DNA of 64,000 bases, taken from positions 62,001 through 126,000 of the forward strand of contig NZ_MQWC01000005.1 of assembly GCF_002954405.1 (NCBI RefSeq). Direction: 5' to 3'. Position numbers and translations under genes: made by a program. Shown here in pieces: positions 34,840 through 44,046 of this stretch. The notes under the pieces are model-generated. The model saw only the letters and a list, made by a program, of their open reading frames with translations. It made no database searches and was not told where the DNA came from. Source of the stretch: Salinibacter sp. 10B (lineage in GTDB: Bacteria > Bacteroidota > Rhodothermia > Rhodothermales > Salinibacteraceae). Every line of letters starts with the position of its first letter. Within the stretch, counting starts at the first letter, position 1.

Positions 34840-35486
34840 GCATCCTCAGCAACGAGGTCCGCGTAGAACGACGGAGAGCGCTCAAAAGCGAACTCGACAA
34901 GGTGCAGGGCCGCCTCGAAAGCGACGACCTCCGCGGCCTACACGGCCGCCTTGAAGAGGCGCGGCAGGACCTGGAAGAGGCGCAGGCCGAGGTAGACCGG
35001 CTCCAGCAGCAGGCCGAGGCCGCAAAGCTTCTCTACGAGACGCTCACAGAAAAGCGAAGGGAGGCCCGCCGCCAGTATCTCGCGCCTCTCCGAGAGGAAG
35101 TTGAAGAACTGCTCAGCCGATTCTTCGGGGCCGACCGCGCCACCGTGCAGTTTGGGGAGACCTTCGGCGTCGAGCGGTTTAGCCGTTCGGGGGAGGGGAG
35201 CTTTGAATTTGACCAGCTCAGCGCCGGGGCGAAGCAGCAACTGAGCGTCCTCACGCGCCTGGCCATGGCCCGCCTCATCTGCCAGGAGCGTCCCCATCCG
35301 GTGTTTTTGGACGACGCGCTCTCAGACACCGATCCCGATCGATTTGAGGCGATTGCCAACATCCTCCGGAGCGTCGCCCGCGAGATGCAAATCATCATGA
35401 CCACCTGCCACCACGAACGGCACCGGCGCCTGGGGGTGACGACGAAGCGGATGGAGTCCTTGAAGCAGCAGGCCGTAGGAGAATAA
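34840..35486 (+). pseudogene. C-terminal fragment of an SMC/YhaN-like AAA ATPase
   Basis: The frame has about 215 residues: a long coiled coil (RRALKSELDKVQGRLESDDL to VDRLQQQAEAAKLLYETL), then the ABC signature region FDQLSAGAKQQLSVLTRLAM, Walker B with HPVFLDDALSDTDPDRF, and the H-loop IIMTTCHHERHR. The N-terminal half with Walker A is absent. The frame enters from the last CRISPR repeat without a start of its own; the ATG at 34767 is inside the array. Such Rad50-like ATPases are often parts of defence or repair loci. A deletion or recombination has fused the array to it. Confidence 0.75.
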
Positions 35487-35625
35487 CAGCATTACGTTTA
35501 CTTCTCACAGGGAAATCCTTCCTCGACTTCGCGCAGCACACTCGTGAATGGAGAATCGTTCCGGCCGGGTGGACGTAACACGCCTTGGATCTCGTCTTAT
35601 TCTACTGCCCCTAAAAGAGGTCGCT

Positions 35626-35919
35626 ATGAGCAAACTAACAGTGGACATCCCCGACGACGTGGCCTCTTCCCTCCGGCTCCCCCCTGATACGGCTGAGAAA
35701 GAAGTGCGCAAAGAATTGGCCCTCACACTTTATGCTCGACGCCTTCTTCCTCTCGGCAAGGCCCGGAAATTGTCTGGACTCTCTCGTCGGGACTTCGAGG
35801 CACTACTCGGAGAGCGTCAAGTGCCCCGTGACTATACCGAAGAAGAGTTGGAAGAAGACCTGCGTTACGCCTTCGGTAACGACTCCGAATCCTCGTCAAC
35901 TCGAAAGCTCGACGAATGA
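35626..35919 (+). CDS. UPF0175-family antitoxin
   Basis: The protein has 97 residues, MSKLTVDIPDDVASSLRLPP, followed by EKEVRKELALTLYARRLLPL and GKARKLSGLSRRDFEALLGE. This is the characteristic two-part UPF0175 layout with a DNA-binding helix region. The start has AAAAGAGG seven bases upstream. Its stop overlaps the PIN toxin ATG (35916-35919), giving a coupled antitoxin-toxin operon. Confidence 0.88.
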   Translation: MSKLTVDIPDDVASSLRLPPDTAEKEVRKELALTLYARRLLPLGKARKLSGLSRRDFEALLGERQVPRDYTEEELEEDLRYAFGNDSESSSTRKLDE

Positions 35920-36425
35920 CTGTCGTCAGTGATACGTCCGTTCTGATCCACCTCGCTCGGATCGACCGCTTCAATCTCCTTCATCACCTTTTTTCTGAAC
36001 TCACGGTTCCCGAGACAGTCTGGCATGAGACTGTCTCGGAAGGGAAGGGGCAGCCCGGGGCACCAGAACTACAGTCAGCCCGTGCGTCTGGCTGGATCGA
36101 GGTGGCTTCCGTTAATACGGAGACCGGTACCTGGCGACTTCTGCATCAGGCGCTCGACGAAGGGGAAGCCGATGCTCTCGCGTTGGCGAACCAACGAGGA
36201 GCTGACCTTGTGCTTCTCGATGAGTCTGCCGCCCGAAACCGAGCGGAGGACCTTGGACTTCGAAAGACCGGGACCATTGGCGTGCTTCTCCGTGCGAAGC
36301 GGGAAGGTCTGATCGATCGGATCCAACCCGCACTCGACGCATTACGAGCGACATCTTTTTGGATCGATGAGTCGCTCTATCGGCATGCGCTGAATGCTGT
36401 GGGGGAACTTCCGGAGGAGACATAA
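35916..36425 (+). CDS. DUF3368/PIN-domain toxin
   Basis: The protein has 169 residues with PIN acidic residues: VVSDTSVLIHLARI (first Asp), VPETVWHETV (Glu), LDEGEADALALANQRGAD (E-x-x-x-D) and LVLLDESAARNRAEDLGL. GTIGVLLRAKREGLI is the DUF3368 hallmark. It should be an RNase neutralised by the UPF0175 protein encoded just before it. Inside the gene, CCGAGACAGTCT (36010-36021) and AGACTGTCTCGG (36028-36039) form a perfect 12-bp hairpin. Confidence 0.88.
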   Translation: MTVVSDTSVLIHLARIDRFNLLHHLFSELTVPETVWHETVSEGKGQPGAPELQSARASGWIEVASVNTETGTWRLLHQALDEGEADALALANQRGADLVLLDESAARNRAEDLGLRKTGTIGVLLRAKREGLIDRIQPALDALRATSFWIDESLYRHALNAVGELPEET

Positions 36426-36602
36426 TCTCTCAGGACAATTCCCGTAAAGAACCTTCCCAAGCAACCGACTGTCCACAATCATACCGATCTCGGATCGGTG
36501 GAGACGAAATTCTTCGCCTGGCGAGCAAGTACGAAACCTAAGTTGTTAGGTACAGTCGGTTCTCGTCAGTGACTCTGAAATTTGGCTGCCAGATGATCCG
36601 TC

Positions 36603-36875
36603 GTGGGAACAGGAGGTTTTAGCGAAGGAGATCGAAAAAACACGCTTCTTGAAAGTATCGAGTCCGCCCTGTCGTTTTTGGACGTGGCTTCTGTTTCACA
36701 CGCCGGCGCTGTTCGAGCCGGTAGGCTATACGAGGACTTCGAAGACGGCATCATTGGCGAGGCGGCCTCCGAAAGCGGCACAGATGTTATCTGCACACGG
36801 AACGCAGATGACTTCGGGCCGGCCCGTCCCGAGGTGCTCACTCCAAGCGAACTCGCCCATCTCCTCCGACCGTAA
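36603..36875 (+). pseudogene. Truncated PIN-domain toxin
   Basis: The C-terminal part of a VapC-like PIN domain is clear: GRLYEDFEDGIIGEAASESG, then DVICTRNADDFGPARPEVLT and PSELAHL. The N-terminal half with the first catalytic Asp is missing; the preceding residues (MGTGGFSEGDRKNTLLESIE) only partly fit. It lies between the DUF3368 pair and a small antitoxin-like gene. Confidence 0.6.
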
Positions 36876-37130
36876 ATGGCCTCTGTATTCATGCATGATT
36901 TTAGACGATCCCTTCTGGCCCGTCCAGTTACAGAACGGCGTGAGGTCTTGGCGAAGCAGGCCAAGGAGATGAGCGAGCACTACAACGCAACTCGCGAGGA
37001 GCGCACAAGCTGGCAGAGCGGCAGGATCTACGATTATGATTCCGAAGAAACTCCCCCCTCCTCCGAAAACTCCGAGGAGCCGAAGGGCAAGGGGGGAGGC
37101 CAATCGGACGATCTCAAAGAGGTAGATTAA
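36876..37130 (+). CDS. Small hydrophilic protein, antitoxin-like C-terminal segment
   Basis: The protein has 84 residues. LLARPVTERREVLAKQAKEM and SEHYNATREERTSWQSGRIY resemble the short toxin-binding tail (P.eERR..LA.QA..M..HY) found on antitoxins of several families. The N-terminal DNA-binding part is absent, and the C-terminus is a disordered Ser/Glu/Gly-rich tail. It may be the leftover of the partner of the truncated PIN gene just upstream. Confidence 0.35.
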   Translation: MASVFMHDFRRSLLARPVTERREVLAKQAKEMSEHYNATREERTSWQSGRIYDYDSEETPPSSENSEEPKGKGGGQSDDLKEVD

Positions 37131-37227
37131 CGTTCAGGGCCACCTCCTTCGAGACTGTCTCCGGCCCGGCTCCACGTACCGTACCCTCTTCCTTTAATCC
37201 CATTCATCCGCACGCCGACGCTCGTCC

Positions 37228-37899
37228 ATGGAATATACAACCCTCGGCTCGACGGGACTGGAGGTAAGTCGCATCTGCCTCGGCTGCATGAGTTTTGGGG
37301 CCACCGGCTGGAAGGACTGGCTCCTGGATGAAGAAAAAAGCCGGCGGCTCATCGAAGGAGCCATCGAGCGGGGCATCAACTTCTTCGATACCGCGAACAT
37401 GTACTCCCACGGGGACAGCGAGCGGATCCTGGGGGAGGTCCTTTCCGACCACAACCGAGAGGAGATGGTCGTGGCCACGAAGGTGTATTTCCCGCCGTCG
37501 GAGGAGCCGCATCGGCACGCCACGGGACTCTCCCGGAAGACGATCGAGCAGGAGCTACAGAACTCCCTCGATCGGCTTGGCCTCGACACCATCGACCTCT
37601 ACCAGATCCACCGCTGGGACTATGACACCCCAATCGAAGAGACGCTCCGCGCCTTAGACGACGCCGTCCGGCGGGGGCAGGTTCGCTACATCGGGGCCTC
37701 CTCGATGTGGGCCCACCAGTTTGCAGAGGCGCTGAGCCGAAGCGACCATCTTTTCTCTTTCGTCGTTCGACGAACCGAGGGCAGGTGGGCGTGCGTCTCT
37801 GCCCATAATACCGACGTGGTCCCGGGATCGGAAACGAATGTCGTTGGTCCTGATGGGAAGATGCAATCGGTGAGCTACCGCTCTGCCTCCAAAGAATGA
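37228..37899 (+). pseudogene. Aldo/keto reductase, 3'-truncated
   Basis: The first ~175 residues are a normal aldo/keto reductase: LGSTGLEVSRICLGCMSFG, INFFDTANMYSHGDSERILG (Asp and Tyr of the catalytic tetrad), EMVVATKVYF (Lys), IDLYQIHRWD (His) and VRYIGASSMWAHQFAEAL. After SRSDHLF the sequence no longer fits; the NADPH-binding C-terminal ~140 residues are replaced by 45 unrelated residues. The enzyme cannot be functional in this form. Confidence 0.75.
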
Positions 37900-38542
37900 C
37901 CCGTTTTCGCTACGTTTCCTGTGTACAAGGTCAACGGACTTTCCGGAATCCGAAATCGCATGAGTGACTCGCACGCGTCTTCGTACCGGGCGGCACGTAG
38001 TACCCTATGCTTGCCGTCGACTTGTCAAGGACCTTCGTTGAATTCATCCTGGGAAGCTACAAGTACCAGCGAAAGCGAGATGAGAACAGCAAAGCGCGAG
38101 GATGAGATGTCAGACCCCTCACACGAGTACCGCTCACTCGTAGAGTGGTCCCGTGCAAATTTGAAAGGGATTCTGCCATAGGATAAAGCCAGTTATGCAA
38201 TGGCAAATCGACGCCCCGAACAGATCCGACCGAACGTGTCCAGACGTGGTGAGCGTCTACCCGGAGAGGGTTTGATGTATGCGATATTGAGCCGCCCCAC
38301 GTAGCCGCCGACATCGAAGAGGAGGACAGGCGTGAGCGACCGTCAAGCGACGAAAGAAAATGCCGTTTTTCTTGTGTCCAACGAGCGGGTGTTGAGGGTC
38401 GGTAGGGCGATTAATTAGGCCCCAGGTTTTACAAATAGGCTTCGAGGCGTTATGATACTACTACTAATAGAGAATGAAAGTAGCGTCTCACGTCTCATGG
38501 GGAGACGAGTGATATCCCGTTCACCACCGATCTCCTCTCCTA
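37900..38542. other. Intergenic with unassigned remnants
   Basis: About 640 bp after the truncated reductase. Short open stretches occur but none has a recognisable domain or a stable frame. TAATTAGGCC and several A/T-rich segments from 38400 to 38540 probably hold the promoter of the extracellular gene cluster that follows. Confidence 0.35.
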
Positions 38543-39262
38543 ATGTACCGTCTCTTTTTACTTCTTCTCTTCTCGATAGCACTTACCTCAATTCCAACTT
38601 TGGCCCAACCGGCCGCCGACTCTGTAGAGGCGCAAGTCACCTTTGGACTACACGGTGCAGACGGTCAGGGCCGTGACGGGCCGATGTCGAAGTTGAGCCG
38701 TGACCTGGTTGAATTATATTACCAATACCGGGCGTTTCGAAGTACGGGCCGCACTGAGCCATTCGTTTCAGAAGATCAAACTCTTCCGGTCCGAGACTCA
38801 CTCGTCACCATTGATGCGATTGCCGCACAATCCCCGGAAGTTCTACTTGACAGCTTGAGGGCGATAGGTTTGCAGGAGGCAGCTCGCTCCGAGCGCCTCG
38901 TTTCCGGAAAGCTACCAATCTTGAATCTGAACAGAGCCTCTCGCCTCTCGCTCTTGCAGAGCATGAGGGCAGCTAGGTCAAGGTCAGGAGCCCGCAGTGG
39001 AAACGGCGTTTCGGTTCGGGAAAATGAGGAGAAGTCACCAGGAGAAGCAGAGTCGGGACCGAAAAAGGAGCGCAAACCGCAAACCTCGACTGGTTCGACT
39101 GACAGCTTGAAAAACCATGGCATAAGCCCAGAAAGCCAGCAGCAGTCGGCAGATACGGGCGGATGGATTTCTCTTCCGAAGTACTGGCTTGTGGGGGGGG
39201 CTGTATTGCTACTCATCGGTTTTGCCTTAGTGTTTTTTGGAAGCAGCTCTGCCGTGGACTAA
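38543..39262 (+). CDS. Membrane-anchored propeptide-like protein (paralogue of the next gene's N-terminus)
   Basis: The protein has 239 residues: a signal peptide (MYRLFLLLLFSIALTSIPTLAQ), an exported domain, a Ser/Lys/Glu-rich spacer and a C-terminal membrane helix (YWLVGGAVLLLIGFALVFF). The domain, GRDGPMSKLSRDLVELYYQY then PVRDSLVTIDAIAAQSPEVL and LLDSLRAIGLQEAARSERLV, aligns along its length with residues ~45-145 of the adjacent subtilase, the presumed propeptide. The two genes are adjacent and co-directional. It could act as a separate inhibitor or chaperone of the protease; this is inference. Confidence 0.6.
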   Translation: MYRLFLLLLFSIALTSIPTLAQPAADSVEAQVTFGLHGADGQGRDGPMSKLSRDLVELYYQYRAFRSTGRTEPFVSEDQTLPVRDSLVTIDAIAAQSPEVLLDSLRAIGLQEAARSERLVSGKLPILNLNRASRLSLLQSMRAARSRSGARSGNGVSVRENEEKSPGEAESGPKKERKPQTSTGSTDSLKNHGISPESQQQSADTGGWISLPKYWLVGGAVLLLIGFALVFFGSSSAVD

Positions 39263-39320
39263 CTCCTGCCGACCGGGATTTATCAGTTTCACCAAAAGAG
39301 CCTCGAACATTATTTCGGAC

Positions 39321-42300
39321 ATGCAAACAAGTGCCTTTCTGAGAGCCACTATATCTCTTCTCACGTGCATGCTTGTAATTTCTCAAGCATCCGTCTTCGG
39401 GCAAGAGCCTTTAGTCGAGCAACAGGTTCTAAAAGACTTGAAAGGAGAGGACCTAGAGGATCGAGACGGTCCATTTGCGAATCTAGGGTACGACCTTACC
39501 CGTTTGTACCGGTCGTATCAGCAGTTTGAACAGAGGAAAACCGAAGCCGCGTCCTTCAAGCCCAGGTCGTCTTACATCCCCGTTCGGGGAGAGATGGTTA
39601 CGGTTGACTTTCTGGCCCGACGAGGAGAGGCAGAAATGCTTGAAGAGGCGCTCCGCTCACTGAACGGTCAAAGCCTTGCACGAGAGGGTCGCCTCGTTTC
39701 TGTGCGTCTTCCCATAGGTGCACTTTCAGAAGCTGCTCGTCTGGAGTCCTTACACTCGGCTAGGCCCGCCTGGGCGGTCTCTTCCTCTGGAGAGGTTACA
39801 ACTCAGGGCGATTCCGCAATGAAAGCAGACGACGCCCGATCCGAGAGTGGGTTCGAAGGAGGAGACGTGAAGGTCGGCGTTCTTTCTGACAGCTACAACC
39901 AAAGTGGTGCCTCCAGGACAGCCCAGGACGATATCGACAGTGGTGATCTCCCACCTTCGGGCCGGATCGACATCCTGGACGACACTGAGCCTGGGGACGA
40001 TGAAGGCCGGGCGATGATGCAAATCATCCATGACATAGCTCCTGGAGCCGACCTTGCTTTCCACACCGCTTCTGGAGGACAAGCAAACTTCGCTCAAGGC
40101 ATCCGTGACCTGGAAAATGCTGGCAGTTCGGTGATCACCGACGACATCTATTATTTTGCAGAACCGATGTTTCAGGATGGGGTAATTGCCGAGGCGGTCG
40201 AGGACGTGAGTAAGGACGGCGTGGCTTACTTCTCAGCGGCGGGCAACAGGGCTCGACAATCTCATACCCAAAGCTTTTCCTCTTCGGGCTCTTCTGGGCC
40301 AAACGGGGGGACCCTTCATGACTTCGGAGGTGGAGATACTCGCCAACAGGTTTCGATTCCAACAGGAGAGGAGATCTGGTTTTCATTTCAGTGGGTAGAC
40401 CCGTATGCCTCGGTCTCCAGCTCAGGGGTGGGTGCAGATACTGATCTCAACATCTATCTTGTAGACCAAGCGGACAGCATAGTAGCCCGAAGCGAAATCG
40501 ACAATATCGGCGGCGACCCTATCGAGGTGATCACATTTGAAAACGACGGGTCTATTGACGCCGACGGAGACGGCTCAGCCGATACACAGTTCGACCTCCA
40601 GATTGAACTGTCTGAGGGTCCAGCGCCAGACCGTATGACTTACATTTACGGGGGAGGGGACCTCTCAATCGACGAGTATCAAAATCCTGGCCCTTCTACC
40701 TTTGGCCACTACAACGCGGAAGGCAGCCACAGCGTGGCGGCTGCCGCTTATTTCAACACGCCTGAATTTGGTACGGATCCGCCCCAGGTGAATTCCTTCT
40801 CTTCGGAGGGTGGGGTTCCGATCTACTTCGACGACGACGGGAATCGCCTTAGCTCGCAGGAGGTCCGGCAGGTACCGGACGTTACGGGCCCGGACGGAGG
40901 GAATAATACTTTCTTTGGGTCCGACAGCGACGCGGATTCAGACAACTACCCGAATTTCTTCGGCACCTCGGCCGCAGCCCCACATGTGGCAGGCGCCGCG
41001 GCCCTAATGCTTTCGAAGAATCCCGGTCTTCAACCCAGCGAGATATACTCGAAGTTGGAGGATACGGCCATCGACATGGACGACCCGGCGACCTCTGGCT
41101 TCGACGATGGGTACGACCGCCGGACAGGCTACGGTCTTATTCAGGCCGACCAGGCGCTGAGCCAAGTCACCGAAGAGACTCCGCCAACAGCCCCAACCGG
41201 ATTGACGGCAAGTGCAGGTGATCAGGAGGTGAGTCTCTCTTGGGACGCAAACAGCGAAAATGATCTCGCCGGATATAACCTCTACCGTTCAACTTCTTCG
41301 TTTACCGATCCAACAAGCGCCACACAGGTCAACGGATCGCTGCTGACAAGCACCAGCTACACGGACTCAGGCCTGTCCAACGGCACGACATACTACTACC
41401 GCCTCACGGCCGTCGATGAGGCTGGAGCAGAAAGCACGCCATCCGGAGAGGCGAGTGCAACACCCAGCGCCACGACCCGGCCTGCGGTGTCGTTCGTCCG
41501 GTCGGAGTTAGATTTGGACGAGGGACCCGACGCGGTATGGGGAGACTACGATGGCGACGGGGACCTCGATCTCTTCGTGTGCTGCAGTACCCTCTACCGG
41601 AACGATGGCCGATGGAACTTCACGAAAGTCAATGCAGGAATTCGAGACTTTCCAGCAATTATTGACGATCAGGTTATGGGCTCGGCCGATTGGGGAGACT
41701 TCAATGGAGACGGTCGCCTGGACCTGGTCATCGCCGGTTACGAAACGGGAACCAGCGGCACCGCGGAGATTTATCGGAATGATGGAGACACTGACGGGGA
41801 TGGAACCGTCGAGTTCTCTAAGGTGAACGCAGGTCTCAATGACCTCAGTAGGGGCGGGGATATACCGAAACTATCTCCCGAAGCTGGAGGCCTCAAACGC
41901 ACCACCTCACAGTGGGGGGACTACAACAATGATGGTAGGCTCGACCTGATCGTCACGGGTGGCCCGACAAGTGTGTATCGAAACGATGGGGACGGTAATT
42001 TTACGGATATAGACGCTGGGGTAGCAAATGTAAGCTGGGGAAGTTCTCAGTGGGGTGACTATGATGGTGACGGCGATCTAGATCTGGTAGTTTCCGGCCG
42101 CAATGAAGGTGTGCACATATATAAGAATGAGGGAGGTGGGCAATTTGTTGACATCAATGCCGATGTGAAAGATTACACTTTCGGTTTTACAAAGTGGGCA
42201 GATTACGACAATGACGGTGACCTCGATCTAGCAGCTGGAGGATCCGAAGGGATGGGTATTTACGAGAACGAAGGTAGCGATACGTTTCAGAGAGAAAAAC

Positions 42301-44003
42301 CCGGTTTCGGCGGATACTTCATAAGTGATGAACCAAGGTATAACGGGTCTTTATCTTGGGGAGACTATGATAATGATGGAGACTTGGACATTGTAGTCAC
42401 TGGTGAGGTTAGGGCTTTAAGTGGAACTTTTACCGAAGGCGAAAGCTCAGATATATCAGCGATATACGAAAATAAGGGTAATGGGGAATTTTCTTATGTG
42501 GCTTCAGTTTACGAATATGGGTACGGCTATTCTTCGGTAGAATGGGGAGACTATGATGGGGACGGAGATCAAGATTTACTCATGGCTGGGGGACGCACGA
42601 TTGTGGTCCAGAACGGCTTTCCGGAGGAGGTTCGCGCGCGAGCCAGCCGAACATTCAACGGCGCCGCGACCTCCAACGACTACCGGCTCGTCGGCCTACC
42701 AGGAGCAGCAGATCAACCTATCGATAGAGCCGTCGACGGCGATTTTGGAAGTGCTTGGAAGGCTTACTGGGACGATGGGTCCTCTGACGATTATCTCATC
42801 GAATTCGACGACTCGGATACCTTCGATTTTCGAAAGGGCCGGGGATTTTGGCTGACGGCTACTCAGCCCTGGACGACCAGCGAGTCATACGAGGCCTTGC
42901 GACCGAACGGCGATCGAACGGTTTCAATTCCGCTTCATGACGGATGGAATATTATCTCTAATCCTCTGGGTGCGTCTCAATCTTGGGTCGGCATTGAAGA
43001 TGCCACAGGGACCGAACTGCAGCCGATCTTTTACTTCTACGGTAGCTACGGGAGGGCCGATACCATGTGGTCGGCAAGTACGGGTCAGGCCTACTACTTC
43101 TACAATGATCAGAATCTCGATTCCCTTCAAATTCCTTACCCCGAGGTGCCAATTAACGCCAACAAATCCAAGTTCGGACGTCGGTTAGGGGTGGGGGGCA
43201 TGCAGAAGAAGGGATCCCCTTCGGCAGAGATTCCCTCTTCTGCAGAAACGCGCTCCGACCGAGAAGACGCGCTGCTCTCTCTCTCGGCCCGCTCGGTTCG
43301 GACGGAACGTACCTCTTCTACAGTTCGGATCGGTTTCTGCGACTCTCCCAAGCATGGAGATGGCCCTAAAGACGTGATTGCTCCTCCTGGCCAGTTCGAG
43401 GACACGAGCCTACGGATCCGTGCATCCGGCCAACCAGACTCCTCCCGTACCCGACACTTGATGACGGACTGGCGTTCGGGGCGGGAAGAGGAGGAAAAGA
43501 GCGGCGAGACGTTCGACCTTGTGCTTTCCACTAGTACCGACTCGCCAGTCCGATTGGAGGCAGTAAACGAAAAGGCAGTCGGTAACCGCAACGTCACGCT
43601 CCTACATCCGGCCTCTGGAGCGTCTTACAACCTACAAGCCGACGACAAAATCCGTATCGATCCTCAGCAGAAGCAAACTCGTCTTCGCCTCGCGGTAGGG
43701 AGCGCTCGATACGTCAATCAGAAGGAAGAGGAGATCCTACCCAGCGAGATCTCGCTCGACGTTTACCCGAACCCGATTAAGGAAACCGGGACTGTTGAGT
43801 ACACCCTTCCTGAGCCGAAAAACGTTCGGCTCGTCGTGTACGATGTCCTCGGGCGTCAAGTAGCGGTACTGGAAAAAGGTCAGCAAGAAACAGGTCGCCA
43901 TCGTGTGAGAGTAGGTAACGCCAACCTTTCGAGTGGGGTATACTTCGGGCGCCTTACCGCCGGTGGACAAACTCGTACTCAGAAGATTACGGTCGTTCGT
44001 TGA
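39321..44003 (+). CDS. Secreted subtilase with FN3, FG-GAP repeats and type IX sorting domain
   Basis: The protein has 1560 residues from ATG 39321 (signal peptide MQTSAFLRATISLLTCMLVI). Residues ~30-150 form a propeptide-like domain. The peptidase carries Asp190 in VGVLSDSYNQ and Ser550 in FFGTSAAAPHVAGAAALML. At the usual His position the sequence is DDEGRAMMQIIHDIAPGA, with Glu228 leading the helix. It also has the S8 oxyanion-type SAAGN. FN3 spans ~624-714. At least six FG-GAP/VCBS repeats (WGDYDGDGDLDLVVSG type, calcium-binding) span ~720-1095. The C-terminal domain starts LDVYPNPIKETG and ends in GVYFGRLTAG...ITVVR, a type A type IX sorting signal, so it is probably surface-bound or released. 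Confidence 0.88.
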   Translation: MQTSAFLRATISLLTCMLVISQASVFGQEPLVEQQVLKDLKGEDLEDRDGPFANLGYDLTRLYRSYQQFEQRKTEAASFKPRSSYIPVRGEMVTVDFLARRGEAEMLEEALRSLNGQSLAREGRLVSVRLPIGALSEAARLESLHSARPAWAVSSSGEVTTQGDSAMKADDARSESGFEGGDVKVGVLSDSYNQSGASRTAQDDIDSGDLPPSGRIDILDDTEPGDDEGRAMMQIIHDIAPGADLAFHTASGGQANFAQGIRDLENAGSSVITDDIYYFAEPMFQDGVIAEAVEDVSKDGVAYFSAAGNRARQSHTQSFSSSGSSGPNGGTLHDFGGGDTRQQVSIPTGEEIWFSFQWVDPYASVSSSGVGADTDLNIYLVDQADSIVARSEIDNIGGDPIEVITFENDGSIDADGDGSADTQFDLQIELSEGPAPDRMTYIYGGGDLSIDEYQNPGPSTFGHYNAEGSHSVAAAAYFNTPEFGTDPPQVNSFSSEGGVPIYFDDDGNRLSSQEVRQVPDVTGPDGGNNTFFGSDSDADSDNYPNFFGTSAAAPHVAGAAALMLSKNPGLQPSEIYSKLEDTAIDMDDPATSGFDDGYDRRTGYGLIQADQALSQVTEETPPTAPTGLTASAGDQEVSLSWDANSENDLAGYNLYRSTSSFTDPTSATQVNGSLLTSTSYTDSGLSNGTTYYYRLTAVDEAGAESTPSGEASATPSATTRPAVSFVRSELDLDEGPDAVWGDYDGDGDLDLFVCCSTLYRNDGRWNFTKVNAGIRDFPAIIDDQVMGSADWGDFNGDGRLDLVIAGYETGTSGTAEIYRNDGDTDGDGTVEFSKVNAGLNDLSRGGDIPKLSPEAGGLKRTTSQWGDYNNDGRLDLIVTGGPTSVYRNDGDGNFTDIDAGVANVSWGSSQWGDYDGDGDLDLVVSGRNEGVHIYKNEGGGQFVDINADVKDYTFGFTKWADYDNDGDLDLAAGGSEGMGIYENEGSDTFQREKPGFGGYFISDEPRYNGSLSWGDYDNDGDLDIVVTGEVRALSGTFTEGESSDISAIYENKGNGEFSYVASVYEYGYGYSSVEWGDYDGDGDQDLLMAGGRTIVVQNGFPEEVRARASRTFNGAATSNDYRLVGLPGAADQPIDRAVDGDFGSAWKAYWDDGSSDDYLIEFDDSDTFDFRKGRGFWLTATQPWTTSESYEALRPNGDRTVSIPLHDGWNIISNPLGASQSWVGIEDATGTELQPIFYFYGSYGRADTMWSASTGQAYYFYNDQNLDSLQIPYPEVPINANKSKFGRRLGVGGMQKKGSPSAEIPSSAETRSDREDALLSLSARSVRTERTSSTVRIGFCDSPKHGDGPKDVIAPPGQFEDTSLRIRASGQPDSSRTRHLMTDWRSGREEEEKSGETFDLVLSTSTDSPVRLEAVNEKAVGNRNVTLLHPASGASYNLQADDKIRIDPQQKQTRLRLAVGSARYVNQKEEEILPSEISLDVYPNPIKETGTVEYTLPEPKNVRLVVYDVLGRQVAVLEKGQQETGRHRVRVGNANLSSGVYFGRLTAGGQTRTQKITVVR

Positions 44004-44046
44004 CTGCGCTCACCTTACCGTATCTCCTCCAGAAACGGAGTTTGAT

